Below are positions 11,561 to 22,098 of a stretch of DNA of 64,000 bases, piece by piece (the first letter of the stretch is position 1; each line of letters starts with the position of its first letter). A program made the translations under genes and the position numbers. The stretch comes from Ipomoea triloba (taxonomy: Eukaryota; Streptophyta; Magnoliopsida; Solanales; Convolvulaceae). The DNA is taken from NCBI RefSeq assembly GCF_003576645.1, contig NC_044930.1, forward strand, positions 8,500,108 to 8,564,107, written 5' to 3'. The notes under the pieces were generated by a model, which saw only the letters and a program-made list of their open reading frames with translations, was not told the DNA's origin and ran no database searches.

Positions 11561-12558
11561 ACTTGTCCTCATTTAATCCAATACACACACAATAGATTCA
11601 TAATAGTAGGGCCGCATGAAATTGACCTTAAAGTTTCGATAATTTTGTTAGTAATGTCAAAATTTATTCAAATATTATGTTTTATTGTTCAATATTTGAT
11701 TTGATATTAGACGTTTTTTAAGTTAATTTATTTATTTGTAATTAAATGTTGGCAAATAAATATTTTCTATGTAAAGCACCCATTATTACAATTTAGAAAA
11801 ATAAATATATTTCATATTTGTCTTTTATTTGGCATTGCAAATCACAGTTGTTATACCATGGTTCTAAATTATGTATTTTTAGTAATAGAATTGCAAACTT
11901 CTAAAATATAAATTGTGTTTCTAAGTTTTGGGAATTTGTAAATACAGTACAAGGTCATCACAAATTGTATAAATTGTGAACATTTAGCATGTAAAGTATG
12001 TAAATTATGCAAATCAAGTCTTGGCCTTCAAACACCTAATTTTGGGTAAGATAAAGCTATAGGAACCAAAATTTTACACCATTGACAAATGAAACTCTTT
12101 TAATTGATTGGTTGCCATAAATTGGTCGACCTCATCCCATGTTAAAAAAGAAAATATATTTATATTATTGTCACGTCACCTTGACCGTGACAAAAGAAAA
12201 AAAAATATACATATATATATATATACACATACTTATATCGTTACTCAAAATAAATTTAAGATCAGATTTTATTCCACGAATTTTTGAGAGGATATAGGCA
12301 TACATGTATATAGCTTCAAAGAATTTAGCCAACGCATCCCCACACAAATTAATGATTCCGAATTTAAGCTTTATTATTTATTCTTAGCCTTCCTTTTTCG
12401 ATGGTATTAATTTTATAATAATGTGAAATTATAGAATAGTACTGCATGTATAAATACCCCTCATTCTTCCTCTTTTTGGTATCATCGATCATCGGTGTTG
12501 AATACAATATTATATTCTCTCTACAACTTTGGTTTAGTCTCTTCACATATATATAATA
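11561..12558. other. Spacer upstream of the TANGO2-like gene
   Basis: AT-rich, with a (TA)n patch at about 12206-12228. Its last few hundred bases probably hold the promoter and 5' leader of the gene starting at 12559, but I could not single out a TATA box. Confidence 0.4.
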
Positions 12559-15078
12559 ATGTGCATTGCAATATTTATTTGGCAAGCACACCCCAAATAC
12601 CCTTTTCTTCTCTTGCTCAACAGAGATGAATATCACAGCAGGCAAGTCCTTTAATATTTGTGTTTTATGGTACTATGATTTTTTAGTAATAGAGAGATGA
12701 ATGGTGTATATATATATTACAGGGCGACAAAAGCGGTGGAGTGGTGGGAAGGAGGTGAAATATTAGGAGGGCGAGACGAGGTTGGTGGGGGGACATGGTT
12801 GGCTTGTTCAAGGGAAGGGAGGGTGGCTTTCTTGACTAATGTTTTGGAACTTCATACCCTCCCTGAAGCCAGAACCAGAGGAGACCTCCCTGTTCGCTTC
12901 CTCCAGGTACCACTATCATATCCATCCTCATTTCTTGGTACAACCCGGAATACATACATGGTTGTACCAGGTATAATTCGATATTTATATCGATTGACAG
13001 AATTAGAACTGTCGAAACGGGTCAGCTGGACTATTCCAGAAAAGCCCGTCAAAATACGGGTCCAAAATATCAAAGCGGGTCCCACCCTTTTGGCAGAGTA
13101 GGAAGGCTAAGCCGATTTTGACGGCTCTATGAAAACGTCCCGGCCGGGTAATCCTGCCTTGTGATTTTACCCTGCAAAGGATCATAAGAAGGTAAACCAG
13201 TCTAAGTTAAGTTGCCCATAGCTGACGGGTCACTCATGTTGAGGGTTAAACTTATAATCTTGGTTACCAAGTCAACGATATGATCAACTATGCTAGGGTT
13301 TCATTCTAATTTTATATTCATTGGTGCTCATGAATTGGCTGATTCCTATTTATAATCAAATATTAAAGAATCTAACAGATAGTATCATGTGAGGAGAGGA
13401 AATTTAAGAAAGGTGTGTTGCATTACTGAAAAATGTTGGAATTTGAGTTTGAAAGTCAAAAATGGGAAACTTATGGTGCTTGTACTGCAGAGTAGCAAAA
13501 GTCCCAAGGAATTTGCAAAGGAATTGGTGAAGGAAGGGCATGAATACAATGGGTTCAACTTGATCATGGCAGATTTTGAAACCAAAAGTATGGTTTACAT
13601 CTCCAACAGGCCTAAAGGGGAACCCATTTCCATTCATGAGGTCACTCCAGGTATTCATGTCCTCTCAAATGCAAAGCTCGACTCTCCTTGGCCTAAGGTC
13701 TGAACTCTCAACTCATAACTTCTTTTTTTTTTTTTAGGGATATCAATTAGACTAATCTATTCAATTTCAGACTAGCTAGTCTTAATCGATTTCAGATTTA
13801 TTAGACTGGGTCCAACTAAAATTTTTGACTTTTTAAAATATTATTTTGATCTTTTAATTATGATAAATTAGAGCATTTACACTAATAAATATAATGTAAT
13901 AATTAAAATAATTTTTTTATTATTTATTTTCATACAAAATATTTTATTTTGTAATTAATTTATTAAAGTGCTTGAACTATCTAGTTAGCCCACCAAATTT
14001 CATATTGTATGTTCGGGTCATTGGATTTATCGGATCAGTTCATCAGAGTTTCGGGCTAAGATTGACATTCTTATATTTTTTTATATGGTATAAGTGGCGG
14101 GTTAATAATTGATTTGTACAAATTGGACCAAAAATTGATTTACAGCTGACAAATGTATAACGGGCTGTTTAAATTAGTCAAAAAAAATTAATTTTAATCC
14201 TGCAATTACTAACAATTTTTTATTTTTCTGAAATTTCGTGTTTTTTTGTTCCAAGTCTCAACGTCTGAAAATGAATTTCAAGAAGATGGTTGGCGAAAAA
14301 GAGGAAGATTTACCTTTGAAAGAAATGGTGGAGAAACTGATGCGAGACACAACTAAACCTGACCACACCCTATTGCCTCATATCTGTTCCCTCGACTGGG
14401 AATTCAGCCTCAGTTCTATTTTTGTCCAAGTTCACACTCCCCTGGTAAATTAATTAACTTTATTATTTCTTCAATTATCATTTTGTTGGTTTCATTTGAT
14501 GTGTTTGATTTGATTAATAAGAGTTAATTCAATTGTTTGAAATTAGAAGTTTTATATTAATTGTTAGGGTGAAGGATCAGTGTTGTACAAAATTAATCTT
14601 CCCCACTATAAGAATTAAAACAGTACTCCTAGTGGGAGCGACCAATTAGATTTCTTAATTTGAGTATGTCAACTATGAAAATTTTAAATTGGTTTACTTT
14701 CTTATGATCATTGCCGAGTAATGTCGCAACGCGAAGTTTATTCGGTGCACACTATTGAGTAGTAACTACTGATTTCTCTCGTCACGAAAAAAAATAAAGT
14801 GGTACTCTTACGCAATCAATATACGCATGAAAAATGAGATGGTGAATATATGAATAATTTATATGTGTTGATATTAAATATTGTGTATACACTTCATACA
14901 ATGGAATACCATAAAATTACCATTTTGATGTGTACAGGGGCTTTATGGTACTAGAAGTACAAGTGTGGTAAGCGTGGATGGAACTGGGGAAGTGGATTTC
15001 TACGAGGTGTCTCTAGAGAATGGCAAGTGGAAGGAGAAAATGGTGAATTACCAATATGGGAAGAAACAAAATCTTTGA
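12559..15078 (+). CDS. TANGO2/NRDE-family protein, five exons
   Basis: Exons: 12559-12641, 12723-12906, 13491-13697, 14256-14444, 14938-15078, giving about 267 residues, the usual plant length. The N-terminus MCIAIFIWQAHP..LLLNRDEYHSR is the hallmark of the TANGO2 (transport and Golgi organisation 2, NRDE) family. WLACSREGRVAFLTN and YISNRPKGEP are further conserved blocks. All junctions keep frame. Intron 1 is a GC-AG intron (donor AG|GCAAGT at 12642), and the standard alternative would break the conserved SR-ATKAVEWW block. The family is linked to heme handling and lipid or Golgi homeostasis in animals; its plant role is not settled. The longer introns (12907-13490, 13698-14255, 14445-14937) hold nothing I can classify. 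No transcript evidence was available. Confidence 0.93.
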
Positions 15079-15344
15079 AGGAAATTGGTATTTGTATACT
15101 ATGGAGGTCTATGTTAATAGGAATTTAATGTTGTTAACATCCTAGTGACTTGTACAATAAACACTCAGGAGAGCTGTTACGACTTACGAGTGTTTATTCG
15201 TTTTTTTTTTCTTCTATTTTTATTTTTTGAAAATTATATATTCCTGTCATAAAATTATTGAAATCTTAAAATAATTTTTTACTCATTCACTTTTATTGCA
15301 TGTCTCTTTTATTTAATGAGTATTTAATTTAAGAGTTCTATTAC
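15079..15344. other. 3' flank of TANGO2-like gene
   Basis: Probably the 3' UTR; the polyadenylation site is not resolved. An AATAAA signal is likely at 15157-15162 (CAATAAACACT). Confidence 0.4.
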
Positions 15345-15506
15345 ACATACTCCCAAATTCTACTCCCTTACATGTACTCCCTGAGGTGGCAAACAGACAT
15401 GGGTTATTTTAATCATGTGGACCCACAAGAAAGTGTCTACGTCAAAAGCATGTGAGAGGGAGTACAAATTGGGAGTATAATGTGGGAGTACACCAAGTAT
15501 TTTCCT
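15345..15506. mobile_element. Short MITE-like inverted repeat with TACTCCC words
   Basis: ACATACTCCCAAATTCTACTCCC at the left is mirrored by GGGAGTACAAATTGGGAGTA and GGGAGTACACCA at the right. This gives a roughly 160-bp imperfect hairpin. No clear target duplication was found. Confidence 0.45.
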
Positions 15507-15569
15507 TAATTTAAATAAGGTTTTTGTAGGTAATATAACTTTCACGAAAAACTCATATATTTTAAAGGG

Positions 15570-16085
15570 AAAATGGTCAAATAAGCCCTCCAACTTTACC
15601 TAAGGAGTCAATTAGGCCCCTGAACATTTTAAAGTAGCAATTAAACCCATCAACATTGTATTTTGATGCAAAAAAGTCCATAAACCTGTTAATGATCTGT
15701 GATCATAGGTCACTAGGATTCCTGCCAAATTTCCGGCACACTTATGCCATATTCCGGCACAAAAGTCACCGGTGACCGTAGAACAGTCGCCGGTGACTCA
15801 CTAGAGAAGGCAACCACTGGGTTGCCTTCTCCAACCTGTCGGTTGCCTTCTCACTGGGAAGGCAACCACTGGGTTGCCTTCTCCGGTGAGGAGGCGACCC
15901 AAATGGTCGCCTTCCCAGTGAGTGGTTGCCTTCTCCAGTGAGTCACCGGCGCTGGTGACTTTTGTGCCGGAATATGGCCTGAGTGTGCCAAAAATTTGAC
16001 TGGAATCCTAATGACCTATGAGGTCATTAACGGGTTTATGGACATTTTTGCATCAAAATACAATGTTGATGGGTTTATGGACCTG
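15570..16085. mobile_element. Fold-back element with GC-rich hairpin core
   Basis: The arms at about 15641-15789 and 15945-16082 are inverted copies (ATCAACATTGTATTTTGATG, GTCCATAAACC, CATATTCCGGCACAAAAGTCACC). The core repeats the word GAAGGCAACCACTGGGTTGCC in both orientations. The left side continues about 70 bp further out than the right, so the right end is truncated or was cut by the neighbouring sequence. Probably MULE-like. Confidence 0.6.
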
Positions 16086-16149
16086 TGATCACTGGTTTTG
16101 TAACAATTTTGTGGTCGGGATTATTTTTCTCTAAATTTAAATTCCTTTA

Positions 16150-16345
16150 TTTTTGTTATAAATGCAAGTTGATCATTTTGGATGAAGCTCCAGTGATGCA
16201 TAAGTATTACTTTGAGGCATTGGATCAAACCATGAGAGATCTAATGAGATGCATCAATCCTTTTAGTTTTGAAAGAACATTTGGGGGGAAAACAATTATT
16301 TTGGGTGGTGATTTTAGACAAATCTTACCAATTCTTATTATCTCT
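16150..16345 (+). pseudogene. Helitron/PIF1-type helicase fragment
   Basis: A short in-frame piece shows LIILDEAPVMHKYYFEALD (Walker B, DEAP) and GGKTIILGGDFRQILPI (helicase motif III, GGDFRQ.LP). Both are hallmarks of the PIF1-like helicase of the Helitron Rep/Hel protein. Only about 65 residues survive and the frame ends at 16366. Neither Walker A nor the Rep domain is present, so it is a dead fragment. Confidence 0.8.
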
Positions 16346-16871
16346 AGAAGAGTTGTACATTTCTAAAGTTGACAAAAAAAATTGCATTTATAAAAATTGC
16401 ATACTAGTGTTGATTTTGCAAAACTTGAAATTTTTTCCTAATAGATTGATGTGATTGGTGAGCCCACGAGGATTATTCGGGGACGGGGAATCCTCACCCC
16501 GTTTATAAGTTATAAAAAGATTTAAAAATTAAACATTAAAAATATTTAAATAAATAACGCATATATATTCATCTCCAACTTAAAGTCAATTAAACATGTT
16601 ACCTAAATATACATTTCATGACATACAATGACAAATATGCTTATAAAATTATACTCCGTATATATTATATACAAAGTAATACATATGTGTGTGTTGTGTG
16701 ACTATACATAAAAAAAATAAAATTTTAAACGTTTAGACTTCTCTTTCTCTTACCCATCCGATGTGCCGATGTGGGATGGGCAAGAGAAGAATAAGGGGCA
16801 TTGAGCTCCCTTTTATAAGGAAGCTCAACCCCCATTTTTTTATAAACATACGATTGTTTTTTTGTTTTTTT
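16346..16871. other. Spacer
   Basis: A GC-richer patch lies at 16455-16500 (short repeats of GGGGA/TCCCC) and an inverted CTTCTCTTTCTCTTACCCATC patch at about 16738. No gene was recognised. Confidence 0.35.
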
Positions 16872-16950
16872 TTAATAATAATAATAATAATAATAATAAA
16901 TATTATTATTATTATTATCACTATTATTATTATTATTATTATTATTATTA
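16872..16950. repeat. (TAA/ATT)n microsatellite
   Basis: Triplet repeats AAT then ATT run through this span. The isoleucine-rich reading frame across it is an artefact. Confidence 0.9.
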
Positions 16951-16989
16951 CTACGGAGTATTATTATATATATACATTTTTGGTCATTT

Positions 16990-17142
16990 TACATGTTAAC
17001 TACTAATTTAAACAGCTAATTTAACCAACATCTTTTTACAAATCGCTAATACATCCCGCTGGTCAAACCTGCTAATACAATCCGCTATTTGATAACCGCT
17101 TACATAACTCGCTACCGCTAACCGCTGATAACCAAACAAGCC
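16990..17142. mobile_element. Terminal part of a Harbinger/hAT-like MITE
   Basis: Repeated ACCGCTAA/CGCTAATAC words end in AACCGCTGATAACCAAACAAGCCC. This resembles an inverted-repeat terminus (GGGCTTGTTTGGTTATCAGC on the other strand). The partner terminus is not visible, so it is a fragment. Confidence 0.4.
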
Positions 17143-17273
17143 CAAGGTGTAATGCTAGTCCTACTAAAATTAGGACATGCGTAATTAATAAATATAATTT
17201 AATAATAGCCGACATTGTTTAATTAAGGAACTACGGAGTATTTATAATGACTTCAATAATTATTAATTAACCA

Positions 17274-17398
17274 GTTACATTAATTAGACCAAAGGGACAG
17301 CCGGACAGGAGACTGCTCGATTTTACTTTCGGATTTACCAGTTACGTTAATTAGACCAAAGGGACAAGAGACTGCTCGATTTTACTTCGGATTTTCAG
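17274..17398. repeat. Imperfect tandem duplication of about 60-70 bp
   Basis: CCAGTTAC.TTAATTAGACCAAAGGGACA...GAGACTGCTCGATTTTACTT occurs twice, at about 17271 and 17338. The first copy has extra bases (GCCGGACAG). A shorter TTTACGTTAAT word then repeats at 17411 and 17431. Confidence 0.75.
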
Positions 17399-17445
17399 GT
17401 ATGCTCCCAGTTTACGTTAATGGCCACCGGTTTACGTTAATAGTT

Positions 17446-17467
17446 TTTTTTTTTTTTTTTGAAAACT
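17446..17467 (-). mobile_element. Tiny poly-T insertion between near-identical direct repeats
   Basis: T15 followed by GAAAACT sits between GTTTACGTTAATAGTT (17430-17445) and GTTTGCGTTAATAGTT (17468-17483). This resembles a retroposition of little more than a poly-A tail. Because the TTTACGTTAAT word already repeats nearby, this example is weaker than those at 28514 and 42197. Confidence 0.45.
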
Positions 17468-17516
17468 GTTTGCGTTAATAGTTAAATCATATTTTATCTA
17501 ATTATATTTTGCATGG

Positions 17517-17735
17517 GCTGGGTTGAGGGAGGCGTTGCCTTGCAGCGGCGCCGACTCAGCGCAATCTGGCCGGCGACGTGATAGATGGAGGAGTCCGGTG
17601 GTGTCGCCGCTGGTTACTGTTGGCTGCGGTGTCTCGCCGGCGGCGTATGAAACTCCGCTGCTGTTCCCGATAGGGCTCCAGTCAAAGTGGGCTGGAGCCC
17701 TAGGCCCAATTTTGGACCTTAGGCCCAGTTAGGAA
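17517..17735. other. GC-rich island of unknown origin
   Basis: About 220 bp rich in CGGCG/GCCGG words, in strong contrast to its AT-rich surroundings. It has an open frame (17523-17732) that I cannot match to a family. It could be a captured gene fragment or an exon remnant. Confidence 0.35.
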
Positions 17736-18267
17736 GCAAGGTTTTGAGAGGTGCATAGTAGTCAAGAAAGTTTGAATTTTCTTCGAATCTTTTGAAATAA
17801 TTTATTAAATTTTCAATTATTTGTTTTTTCTTTTCTTTTTAATATTTGCACATTACAAGAATATATTAGAAATTTTTAAAAAGTTCATAGGAAAGTTTAA
17901 ACCAATCAAATGTCTTTAACTTTTTTTTTTTTTTTGGAAAGTCAAATGTCTTAACTAATTTTATAGGTAATGTAATTTTTATGTTTTCCATGTAATTCTA
18001 AACTTATTAATTAATTTTCAATGCAAAATTATTTTTATAAAATATATTTTTTGAAAATATTATTTTTAAGAATTTAATTGATAGGAAATTACCAAACCCT
18101 TGTTTGGCGTCTACTTTACTGGCTATTTTAGTCAAGTTTGACCTCTTTTGGGCCGGTTATTTTTTTTTTCTTTTTAATATGTTTTGGACTGTTTAAAGCT
18201 AATTTTGAACCATAATTTAGTAGATTAAATATTTAATCATTAAAGTATATTGGGCTATCCTGAGGTA
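17736..18267. other. AT-rich spacer
   Basis: Apart from the tiny insertion at 17922-17941, no structured feature or gene was seen. Confidence 0.4.
17922..17941 (-). mobile_element. Tiny poly-T insertion with TSD
   Basis: T14 plus GGAAAG lies between TCAAATGTCTTTAACT (17906-17921) and TCAAATGTCTTAACT (17942-17956). The repeats differ by one T. The layout is that of an almost empty retroposition. Confidence 0.55.
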
Positions 18268-18420
18268 TTAAAATCGCAAATTATATCGTGGACCGTGGTC
18301 CACAATGCATTGTGGACCGCGGTCCCCGATATAAGAACTGATTAAAATTATGATAGACAATTGTTATACCATGGGTCATGATTCATCTTGCATTGTGGAT
18401 CCTGATACAAAAAATTATGT
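18268..18420. repeat. GTGGACC/GGTCCAC palindrome repeat
   Basis: Nested words CGTGGACCGTGGTCCACAAT and GTGGACCGCGGTCC, then TTGTGGATCC, form a hairpin-like patch. Related words occur near 38560, 49617 and 49745. It is probably a small non-autonomous element, with no clear ends. Confidence 0.4.
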
Positions 18421-18600
18421 GTTTATAATTAATCTATTATACACCTGCAGCTTACACATTATGTGTCTGAAAATAAATTGAGCGTACATAATATGTTAAT
18501 TACATAAACATAATATTTGCATATAATGTCTTAACAAAATTCTCTAGTTTTTCACATGTTTCGATTTGTTTTCAATGATTTTTTTGTTAGATTTGTAGTG

Positions 18601-19655
18601 ATGACAATGAAAGGACAGAAATCAAAAGCTGGCTCTGGGAAAACTGAGAAGTAAGTTTTTTTTCAATGATTTTATGCTTTGCTTTCAATGCACAGGAAAG
18701 AATATCTGATCTTACTTTGATTTTGCTTTAGGCTTGCTATAAGGAAGCAAAAAGTGAAGAGAGTTAAGGATCCCAACAAGCCTAAAAGGCCTCCCAGCGC
18801 TTTTCTCCTCTTCATGTATGTCAAATTTTTTTAATTTTTTTTAGGCCTTTTTTTTAATATACTAAAATTACATTATTCGTGTATTGTATGTACATTATAC
18901 AAAATAATGTACTTTCAGTATTGAATGTAATGCATATTTTAATATACTAAAAGTACATTATTTGTGTATTGAATGTACATTATTTGATACTATGATCCAC
19001 ACAATAATGATTGTTTTTCTTTTATATGGTGTTCAAAAATTTACTTCTTTACTTTAAATATTTTGGGTTATAGGGAAGTGTTTAGAGAAGAGTACAGAAA
19101 ACAACACCCAGACAACAAAAGAGTTGGTGTTGTAAGTTTTTTATTTTTTTTGGTTGTTGCATTCTCTATTTTTTTTTTTTAATTGTAGTTTAGATTAGAG
19201 AGCATTGGTGAATTGATTTTTATTTTTATTTCTTTATTGTGTGGATTTTAAATTTGTTTGAGAAAATAGGTTGGGAGAGCTGCGGGAGATAAATGGAGGT
19301 CTATGAGTGAAGAGGTAAATTCTTAACTATTTAAATTTTGAATTCTATATATATGGTGAAGTTTTTGAATGGTTTTTCTAAAATTAATGAATTTGCAAAT
19401 TGCAATTTCAAAATTTAGGAGAAAGCCCCCTACATAGATAAAGCAGAGGAAAAGAAGGAGGATTATGAAAAACAGATGACAGCTTATAATGAGAAATCGG
19501 TAATTAATTTACTATACTTAGTTATGAGAAAATTACACTTTTCGCTAAGCTATAGGATAATAATAGAATTGGTATCTAAGTGATATACTTAATGATATTT
19601 TTTGTTTGTTTTGTTTTAACTACAGAAGCAAGAGAACGATGAACATTCTGAATAG
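18601..19655 (+). CDS. HMGB-type HMG-box chromatin protein, six exons
   Basis: Exons: 18601-18650, 18732-18815, 19074-19131, 19270-19314, 19419-19499, 19626-19655 (TAG), giving 115 residues. Every junction is GT-AG and keeps frame. A basic N-terminal stretch leads into one HMG box, PKRPPSAFLLFM...[28 protein letters not shown]...KEDYEKQMTAYN. This is the plant HMGB pattern of a single central box that bends DNA in chromatin. The second Met at 18607 (MKGQKSKAG) matches the usual plant HMGB start, so the protein may be 113 residues. The C-terminal tail is only about ten residues (KQENDEHSE) instead of the usual long acidic run. An upstream TTTTTTGTTAG at 18580-18590 may be the acceptor of a 5' UTR intron. 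Confidence 0.92.
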
Positions 19656-20371
19656 GAGGATGATATCCACATAGGTTATTTATAGATTTTATGGGACTAT
19701 TGTTGTTATTCTTTTAGTACTCCCCATATATTTTGCTTGATTTTAGTAGTAAGTCACTAGTATATAGCTTCTATAATGTTGCTTCTACTATAGACTGTAG
19801 TTGATAGATTGGGATGAAAGTATATATGGTTTCTCTGCTTAACTATTAGTTTTTGAGTACTCTGTATTTTCGGTTCAATTATTTATAGTTTTCTACATGG
19901 CATTATATTGTCTAGTTATAGCTTCTTGTTCTGGTAATTCCTTAAAGTAACTCTTTAATAATGATTGTAAATTTGTTGGATTGAAACAAATGGGTATGAC
20001 ATATCTTTTTACATTTTTTGTTGTTGCTTAGGTATATATAATGTTGCTCTTTGCACATTGATTTTTATTTTTCTTCACACCATAAATACAATACACACCT
20101 ATGTATGCCTAGCAATAAATTTGGAACAATTTCTTGTGCAAGTGTACACACAGGGGGGCCAAATTTAGTCGGCATTAGTATCAATCATAAAATATCGTTA
20201 TATACACCATACATGATTGTATAGATTATTATTGATAATTATTTTTAATTATACTATGTGCAATAGTATAATATATGAATATATAATTATATGAGTATTA
20301 TCGTTAAGGTTATCAAACATTACTTTCAAACTTTTCACATAACACAATATATACAATGGTAAAAAAAAATA
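19656..20371. other. 3' flank of HMGB gene and spacer
   Basis: Includes the likely 3' UTR. No further gene or bounded repeat was seen. Confidence 0.4.
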
Positions 20372-20617
20372 GGAAAATTAGACTTTTCATCCCTAAGTTA
20401 TATGCCGGGTAATTGTAGAATACGTTTCTAATTGTTGGTCGTGCTCACTTTTCGTCCCTACGACATTAGGGACGAAATTTGTAATTTTAGTATAGCTTAA
20501 GAACGAAGGGTAAGTACAACCTATTATTAAAAGGACAAAATTTGTGACGCCATTTATAGTTTAGGGACGAAAAGTGAGCACGACCACCAACTTAAGGACG
20601 AAAAATGTAATTTTCTC
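20372..20617. mobile_element. Inverted-repeat element, about 246 bp, probably MULE-like
   Basis: GGAAAATTAGACTTTTCATCCCTAAGTT at the left is mirrored by AACTTAAGGACGAAAAATGTAATTTTCTC at the right. An inner pair (GGTCGTGCTCACTTTTCGTCCCTA and TAGGGACGAAAAGTGAGCACGACC) makes a strong hairpin. The flanks TAAAAAAAAATA and TAAAAAAATA hint at a 9-10 bp target duplication in an A run. Confidence 0.6.
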
Positions 20618-21061
20618 TAAAAAAATATTTACATTTATTTAAATATGCATTGTCACTCTTTTATCAAATAAAAAGTTGTCAATTGTTTGGTCAACAATAA
20701 CTTTTTTATAATAAATTGATTTTCGTTCTACTGATTAATTAAATATATATTTCAAAGTTTAAGGGAGGAAGACGAAAATCAATAGTTTGAAATAAAGAAT
20801 CATTATTAATTTTTGTAAACTTGGAAACTAATAATTTAACCTAGCAAATTTACATCCTAAAAGTGTAAATAGATAATGAAAACAGATAAAAATTATCAAT
20901 TAATTAATCAACTAATAAAACTAAAAATATATACCTCAAAAAGTTAGAGAGTAATGAAGTTAAATTAGATACTTAATGTCTTCTATCATTTTTTTTTTTT
21001 TGATCAGTAATGGAGGGGGGACCCCTGAGGCGAGACTTAGCTAGGAAATCTCCCTCACTCT

Positions 21062-21904
21062 TCAAAAGTGCATGGCTCGCACAAGGTCGTAACTGTAAAC
21101 CTCCTCGCACTCTGGTGGGCATGAAGAGTAGTCTTTCCACCTCACCGTCTGACAATGGCCTAGCATGGCCAATGCATCAGCACTCCTGTTTTGCTCCCGG
21201 TAAATAGCACGAACGGAAATCCTCCAGTCCTTTGCACACCAACAGCTCGCCTCGTGAACCAGTTCTCTCACGACACCCCGAAGTGCAGCTCCCTCTTGAA
21301 ACCAGCGGATAGCCTCTCTTGCATCCGATTGGATCTTCACATCTCTAATTCCTTTCTCCCAGGCCCACTGCATGGCGTTGACAATAGCCCGCATCTCTGT
21401 AATGGTTGGATCAGCATCGTCCGAGTTCCCGGCAAACCCACCTTTCCAGCCGCCTTCCGCGCTTCGTAGAATGCCTCCGATGCTAGCCTTCCTCGTGGCA
21501 GCTTTGACACTGCCATCTACATTCAGGGTATACCGGTGAGTGATAGAGGGATTCCAGCACACCTTAATGAGTTTCTCCGTAGGAAGAGAGCTTTTCATGC
21601 TTGCTTCCCTTGAAAAAGCTCGGCTAATCTCCTTCTCAAATTCACGGATCCATGCAATCTTTCTATGGGCTTCCATAGACTCTGCGTTAAACACACGGTC
21701 GTTTCGCCACCTCCAAATCCACCAGCTTGTGATCACAAACATTCTGGGCCATTCGTATTGTGTCTCCGACTGACCTCGCTCTACAATGTTCTGAATCAGC
21801 CACTGACGGGGATTGATTTGCCTCCATTTCCTCCATCGGTCTCTGCCAATCATCGCAGTCCAAACTTCCTCCGCATGGTTGCAGTCGCGTAGGATGTGAG
21901 CCAT
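21062..21904 (-). pseudogene. LINE RNase H region
   Basis: A 280-residue open frame ending in a plant LINE RNase H: LNVDGSVKAATRKASIGGIL, TITEMRAIVNAMQWA, QSDAREAI and IYREQNRSADALAMLGH. The upstream zf-RVT part continues in another frame (21687-22085), so there is a frameshift near 21900. The residues resemble the LINE at 6687-8936 only distantly, so it is a different family. Confidence 0.85.
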
Positions 21905-22098
21905 AGATTCCTCCTTGCCATGACACGTATTGCAATTCTCCGTTCATGGTGAGTTTTCTTCTTTTTCGTTCCGCATTGCCCATGATTTTGTCATGGAGAG
22001 CGATCCATATGAATAATTTCATCTTGTTGGGGACTTTAATTTTCCATAATTTGCTCCACACAGATTCCTGCATGTTAGTCTCCCTACTTATATTAATA

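Noticed and set aside
16733..17006. Isoleucine-rich open frames on both strands
   Set aside because: They come from the (TAA/ATT)n repeat.
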